A stretch of 9,827 bases of DNA from Armatimonadota bacterium (GTDB lineage: Bacteria; Armatimonadota; Armatimonadia; Armatimonadales; Armatimonadaceae): positions 1-9,827 of the forward strand of contig JACMIS010000268.1 of assembly GCA_014381035.1 (NCBI GenBank), written 5' to 3'. The notes beneath the pieces are model-generated. The model ran no database searches, had not been told where the DNA came from, and was given only the letters and a program-made list of their open reading frames with translations. Both the position numbers and the translations under genes were made by a program. Positions 7,801 to 9,827 of the stretch are shown here, one piece after another. Every line of letters starts with the position of its first letter. Position 1 is the first letter of the stretch.

Positions 7801-8438
7801 ATTTCTTCGATATATTCGCCCTTGTCGGCGGCAAGACAGCACTTGTCGTAGGCGATGTCACGGGTAAAGGCTTGAAGGCGGCGGAACATACCGGGCAGAT
7901 CAAATATGCCCTGCGTGCCTTCTTGCGAGAAGAACCGGACCCGGCAATCGCCCTATCCCGCGTCAACCGGCTTTTGCATGATGCTCAGTCGCTCGATTCT
8001 CCGACCGACGATGACGAGAACAACGCGATGGCAGCAGTTATGGTGGCGGTACTGGACTCTGCTACCGGAAACTTGATTGTCGCGGGCGGCGGGGCGGAAT
8101 TTCCATTGTTGCACCGGGCACGAACGGGGGCTTGCGAGGAAGTCAACACGTCCGGTCTGGTTATCGGGGCATACGCGGAAGGCGTCTATGCAACGACCGA
8201 ATCGTTTTTAGATCACGGCGACCTGTTGATCCTGACAACGGATGGCGTCACCGAAGCACGGCGAGGGAGACGGGAATTTTTCGGCAACACAGGCGTAGCA
8301 TCCGTTGCCGAGAAGACCGTCCGCGAGACGAACGAGCCGGAAGCTGTGGCAATGGCGATTATCGACGCGGCACGCAAGTACAGTGCCAGCGGTACCTTCC
8401 GCGACGATGTTTGCCTTCTCGTATTGCGACGAGACTGA
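4869..8438 (+). CDS. Seven-PAS sensor with SpoIIE/RsbU-type PP2C phosphatase domain
   Basis: The 1189-residue product is probably a cytoplasmic signal-controlled Ser/Thr phosphatase: no signal peptide or membrane segment is seen. Seven PAS domains start near residues 24, 153, 288, 428, 546, 685 and 811. Most end in a DIT or DVT motif and are joined by short coiled-coil linkers (LRESESRF, LRESEERF). A linker with VAETLQRSLL then leads into the PP2C domain, which keeps its metal-binding motifs: VGGDFFD (975-981), GDVTGKG (995-1001), TTDGVTE (1123-1129) and FRDD (1177-1180). By family knowledge, such enzymes dephosphorylate anti-sigma-factor antagonists (RsbV/SpoIIAA type) in partner-switching pathways; the actual substrate is not encoded here. 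There is no HAMP, GAF or kinase domain. The ATG at 4869 is the only possible start and lacks a clear Shine-Dalgarno sequence. The gene is monocistronic, ending at a terminator shared with rplA. Confidence 0.93.
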   Translation: MRDGSSKKSVSGLQVDNVADTVSGLFSTLADAMPQFVWATDADGSHFYYSRRWYEYTGMSESESMGFGFAIPLHPDDHERTLKRWRQAWEAGEDYDIEYRFRRHDGVYRWFVGRAMPIRDAATGRVRMWIGTCTDIDDARRAFDALRESQDQFTVALRAAHLGTWQYDFAAQGMTVSAETREIFGIEEDGIFTVSTFSDRIHHEYVAQVLADFGRVVNRETDEFIARYPIVRPDGSVRHAHLLGRYYPGGDGGKERVSGVIQDVTESQNTLDALQDSFNSLQDSQGKLSLALQTARLGTWEFDYATQLFDISPRTMELFGVGNSTLSLDEWDALLHEEDRATVIAAATAMIEQTAPYEADDAVIELQYRTRRPDNTVRYLLVTGSRLFGADGKAVRVAGVTQDVTEERNTLDALRESAEALRESESRFRSVVSNAPIIVFALDKNGIFTFHDGAGLTAAGRKPGFSVGRSVWDVYAEFPELLEQTRRALAGETTSWRLTMRGVTYDTQATPILDENGAIDGIIGVAFNVSEQNEIERLLRESEERFRLATQSAQLGVWEFGGPVDRLTEWFVDPSIMLPRVDGMFRRIFDFGENDRITTPDVVSRIHPADLARAEPLGEKHIAGEPYLDEYRIIRPTDNAVRWIRSTGRLYVERDNAISRFVGTVQDITEAREAEESLRESESRFRNLADNISQLAWMTDETGWIFWYNQRWFDYTGTTLEEMQGWGWQKVHHPDYVGDVTEKFADHVNRGLIWEDTFPIRGADGGYRWFLSRAVPLRDEEGKIVRWFGTNTDITDSRRADEEVRRSEERFRSLITATAQIVWTTRASGAFMSAQPGWAAFTGQSPSEYKGAGWLDAVHEDDRDDTAQQWQEAVATHNTFMTEHRLRRADGVYRYMLVRAVPVLESDGTVREWIGVHTDITERKEAEFALSEYANKQARVAETLQRSLLNTPPTHAFPGVTFSTKYEPALDEAQVGGDFFDIFALVGGKTALVVGDVTGKGLKAAEHTGQIKYALRAFLREEPDPAIALSRVNRLLHDAQSLDSPTDDDENNAMAAVMVAVLDSATGNLIVAGGGAEFPLLHRARTGACEEVNTSGLVIGAYAEGVYATTESFLDHGDLLILTTDGVTEARRGRREFFGNTGVASVAEKTVRETNEPEAVAMAIIDAARKYSASGTFRDDVCLLVLRRD

Positions 8439-8450
8439 CCAGCAAAACAA

Positions 8451-8477
8451 GAAAACCGGGCGCTCCGCCCGGTTTTC
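8451..8477. terminator. Bidirectional terminator between the PAS sensor gene and rplA
   Basis: A 12-bp perfect stem (GAAAACCGGGCG / CGCCCGGTTTTC) with a CTC loop lies in the 56-base gap between the convergent stop codons. After one mismatch a further 5 bp can pair (8445-8449 with 8479-8483). The arms are A-rich on the left and T-rich on the right, so a U-rich 3' side is presented to transcripts from either direction. Confidence 0.85.
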
Positions 8478-8494
8478 CTGTTTGTCATTTTACC

Positions 8495-9235
8495 CTACAG
8501 CGAGAACCGTTCCGCCGTGGTAGTCGTTTTTTGCAGCTCCAGGTCAACGCCCGGTCCCATGGTCGCGGATACCGTGATGCGTTCGATATAGCGACCTTTG
8601 GCACCCGACGGTTTGGCTTTATAGAGGGCGTTCAGGAGGGTGAGCATATTCTGCTCCAGATGCTCTACCGGGAATGACGCCTTGCCAATCGGGGCGTGGA
8701 TGATGCCGCCCTTTTCGACGCGGTAGGCGACGCGGGTCGCCTTCTTGATCGCATTGACGACCTTGGTCACATCCGTAGTCACGGTACCGGACTTGGGGTT
8801 CGGCATACGCGGTCCGAGCGTTCGCCCGAGCTTTCCGACGAGCGGCATCATGTCCGGGGTAGCCACCAGGACATCGAATTCGCGCCAGCCGTTTTGGATT
8901 TTGGTGATCAGTTCTTCCGCTCCGACTTCGTCCGCGCCCGCCGCAGTCGCCGCTTCGGCGTTCGCGCCGCGCGCGAATACCGCGACCCGCTGTGACTTAC
9001 CGGTGCCGTGGGGCAGATCAGTGGTGCCGCGAACGACCTGATCCCCTTGCCGGGGGTCCACACCGAGTCGGACGGCAAGGTCTACCGTGCCATCAAATTT
9101 GGTGGACGAAGTCGCCTTGACCAGATCCAATCCCTCGGCGATCTCGTATTCCCGCTCTTCTACTTTGGCGGCTTCGGCTTTATAGCGTTTGGACTTCGTA
9201 TACAAGCCCTTTGCGCGACGATCTTGTTTTGTCAT
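8495..9235 (-). CDS. rplA: 50S ribosomal protein L1
   Basis: The product is L1, which binds 23S rRNA at the mobile L1 stalk and takes part in release of deacylated tRNA from the E site; in many bacteria it also represses its own operon. The 246-residue protein is close to the usual 230-235, with a short extra C-terminal tail. Conserved stretches include [11 protein letters not shown] (52-62), the L1 signature [13 protein letters not shown] (141-153), GIIHAPIGK and [11 protein letters not shown] with a TMGPGV end. The ATG at 9235 follows AAGG with a 10-base gap. It lies 171 bases after rplK in the same direction and is presumably cotranscribed with it. The gene normally next in many bacteria, rplJ, is absent; a terminator follows directly. 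Confidence 0.97.
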   Translation of the reverse strand: MTKQDRRAKGLYTKSKRYKAEAAKVEEREYEIAEGLDLVKATSSTKFDGTVDLAVRLGVDPRQGDQVVRGTTDLPHGTGKSQRVAVFARGANAEAATAAGADEVGAEELITKIQNGWREFDVLVATPDMMPLVGKLGRTLGPRMPNPKSGTVTTDVTKVVNAIKKATRVAYRVEKGGIIHAPIGKASFPVEHLEQNMLTLLNALYKAKPSGAKGRYIERITVSATMGPGVDLELQKTTTTAERFSL

Positions 9236-9260
9236 TGGTTTGATACCTTGTGGTGCAAAC

Positions 9261-9272
9261 GGGGTTCGCCCC
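9261..9272 (-). promoter_or_regulatory. Short GGGG/CCCC hairpin in the rplA leader
   Basis: A 4-bp G-C stem with a 4-base loop (CGAA in the transcript sense) sits 25 bases before the rplA start. It could influence translation of rplA or be the 3' foot of the repeat element just upstream. It does not resemble the L1-binding site I know from 23S rRNA or the L11 leader, so I claim no L1 binding. Confidence 0.25.
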
Positions 9273-9289
9273 TCCCACGATTTTTAGAT

Positions 9290-9402
9290 TCAACCACAAA
9301 GGACACAAAGATTTTTGAGGTTTTCGCTACGCTCGCTATCGGGGCGGCTTTACGAAACCGGTAAGCCCCACCCTTTAAAACCTTTGTGTCCCTTGTGGTT
9401 GG
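9290..9402 (-). repeat. Inverted-repeat element in the rplK-rplA spacer
   Basis: Arms 9291-9315 and 9377-9401 pair over 25 positions. Twenty-three are Watson-Crick. The other two (9300/9392 and 9311/9381) are A-C mismatches on the plus strand but G-U wobbles in the rplK-rplA transcript, so the hairpin is unbroken in RNA. The 61-base centre holds weaker nested pairings (for example 9346-9350 with 9363-9367). The arm contains a short internal repetition (ACAAAGGACACAAAG). The unit starts 4 bases after the rplK stop. It looks like a small palindromic dispersed element with no coding capacity, but only one copy is visible here. Confidence 0.7.
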
Positions 9403-9406
9403 ACGA

Positions 9407-9827
9407 CTAATCCTTAACGGTGACGCCCATGGAGCGGGCGGTTCCGGCGATGATCTTCATCGCCGCTTCCACGTTGCTACCCGCGTTCAGGTCGGGCATC
9501 TTCTGCTCGGCGATCTCGCGCAGTTGCGCGGTGGTCAAAACACCGACCTTGGTTTTGTTGGGTTCGCCGGACCCGGATGTCAGCCCCAGTTTCTTCTTGA
9601 TCAGGTCGGACGCGGGCGGGGTTTTCGTGATGAACACGAACGAGCGGTCATCATAGATGGTGATGACGACAGGGACGATGGAGCCGATCATATCCGCCGT
9701 TTTGGCGTTATAACCCTTGATAAACTCCATCATGTTGATTCCGTAACCACCGAGTGCGGGACCTACCGGCGGCGCGGGAGTCGCTTTGCCCGCGTTGATC
9801 GCGAGTTTAACGACACCGACAACTTTC
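9407..9827 (-). CDS. rplK: 50S ribosomal protein L11 (5' end beyond the window)
   Basis: The product is L11, part of the GTPase-associated centre of the large subunit, binding 23S rRNA near helices 43-44 with L10. The visible 139 residues begin [11 protein letters not shown] and contain the family signature [15 protein letters not shown], followed by MMEFIKGYN and ending [10 protein letters not shown] with a TAG stop. L11 is usually about 141 residues, so only some three N-terminal residues (probably MAK) lie outside the window. The ATG at 9733 is an internal methionine inside the conserved N-terminal domain, not the start: using it would remove the proline-rich helix where thiostrepton-type antibiotics act. 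rplA follows on the same strand. Confidence 0.97.
   Translation of the reverse strand, partial: KVVGVVKLAINAGKATPAPPVGPALGGYGINMMEFIKGYNAKTADMIGSIVPVVITIYDDRSFVFITKTPPASDLIKKKLGLTSGSGEPNKTKVGVLTTAQLREIAEQKMPDLNAGSNVEAAMKIIAGTARSMGVTVKD

Noticed and set aside
8445..8483. CRISPR-like or mobile-element end
   Set aside because: It is a single hairpin between convergent stop codons with A-rich and T-rich sides, fully explained as a terminator; no second copy or spacer pattern exists.
9407..9733. A short L11 gene starting at the ATG at 9733
   Set aside because: The same frame continues upstream to the window edge with the conserved L11 N-terminal sequence, so this ATG is internal.

Overview
This is an ordinary-looking piece of bacterial chromosome of fairly high GC content. 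The tRNA-Glu gene has no encoded CCA tail, the L11 and L1 ribosomal protein genes are normal, and the other genes are an ankyrin-repeat pair and a multi-PAS phosphatase. I cannot place the organism firmly. A free-living phylum rich in signalling genes, such as Armatimonadota, would fit, but that is a guess from style and not something shown here.

Layout, left to right. Bases 1-133 hold no gene I can name: there is a GC-rich hairpin just past the end of the first gene, and an open minus-strand frame with no standard start. Bases 134-4306 carry two tandem minus-strand genes for large exported ankyrin-repeat proteins. They are separated by about 54 bases, are clearly paralogues, and are probably one transcript. 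Bases 4379-4587 hold a compact plus-strand tRNA-Glu unit: a consensus promoter (TTGACA, 17-base spacer, TACTAT), the tRNA, and a 26-bp perfect inverted repeat that should act as a terminator. A noncoding stretch of about 280 bases then leads to a plus-strand gene (4869-8438) for a 1189-residue cytoplasmic sensor: seven PAS domains followed by a SpoIIE/RsbU-type PP2C phosphatase with all its metal-binding motifs.

The sensor gene converges on the minus-strand ribosomal genes rplK (L11, cut by the right edge) and rplA (L1). A hairpin with A-rich and T-rich flanks sits between the convergent genes and could end transcription in both directions. rplK and rplA are separated by 171 bases holding a long, nearly perfect inverted repeat, either a small dispersed element or a transcript hairpin. 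L10 and L7/L12 genes do not follow rplA, unlike in many bacteria.

The three parts (ankyrin pair, sensor phosphatase, ribosomal operon) show no direct functional link. The most interesting points are the seven-PAS phosphatase with no visible partner, the paired secreted ankyrin proteins sharing a charged insertion at the same place, and the rplK-rplA spacer element. I saw no CRISPR array, transposase, integrase or recognisable defence system.
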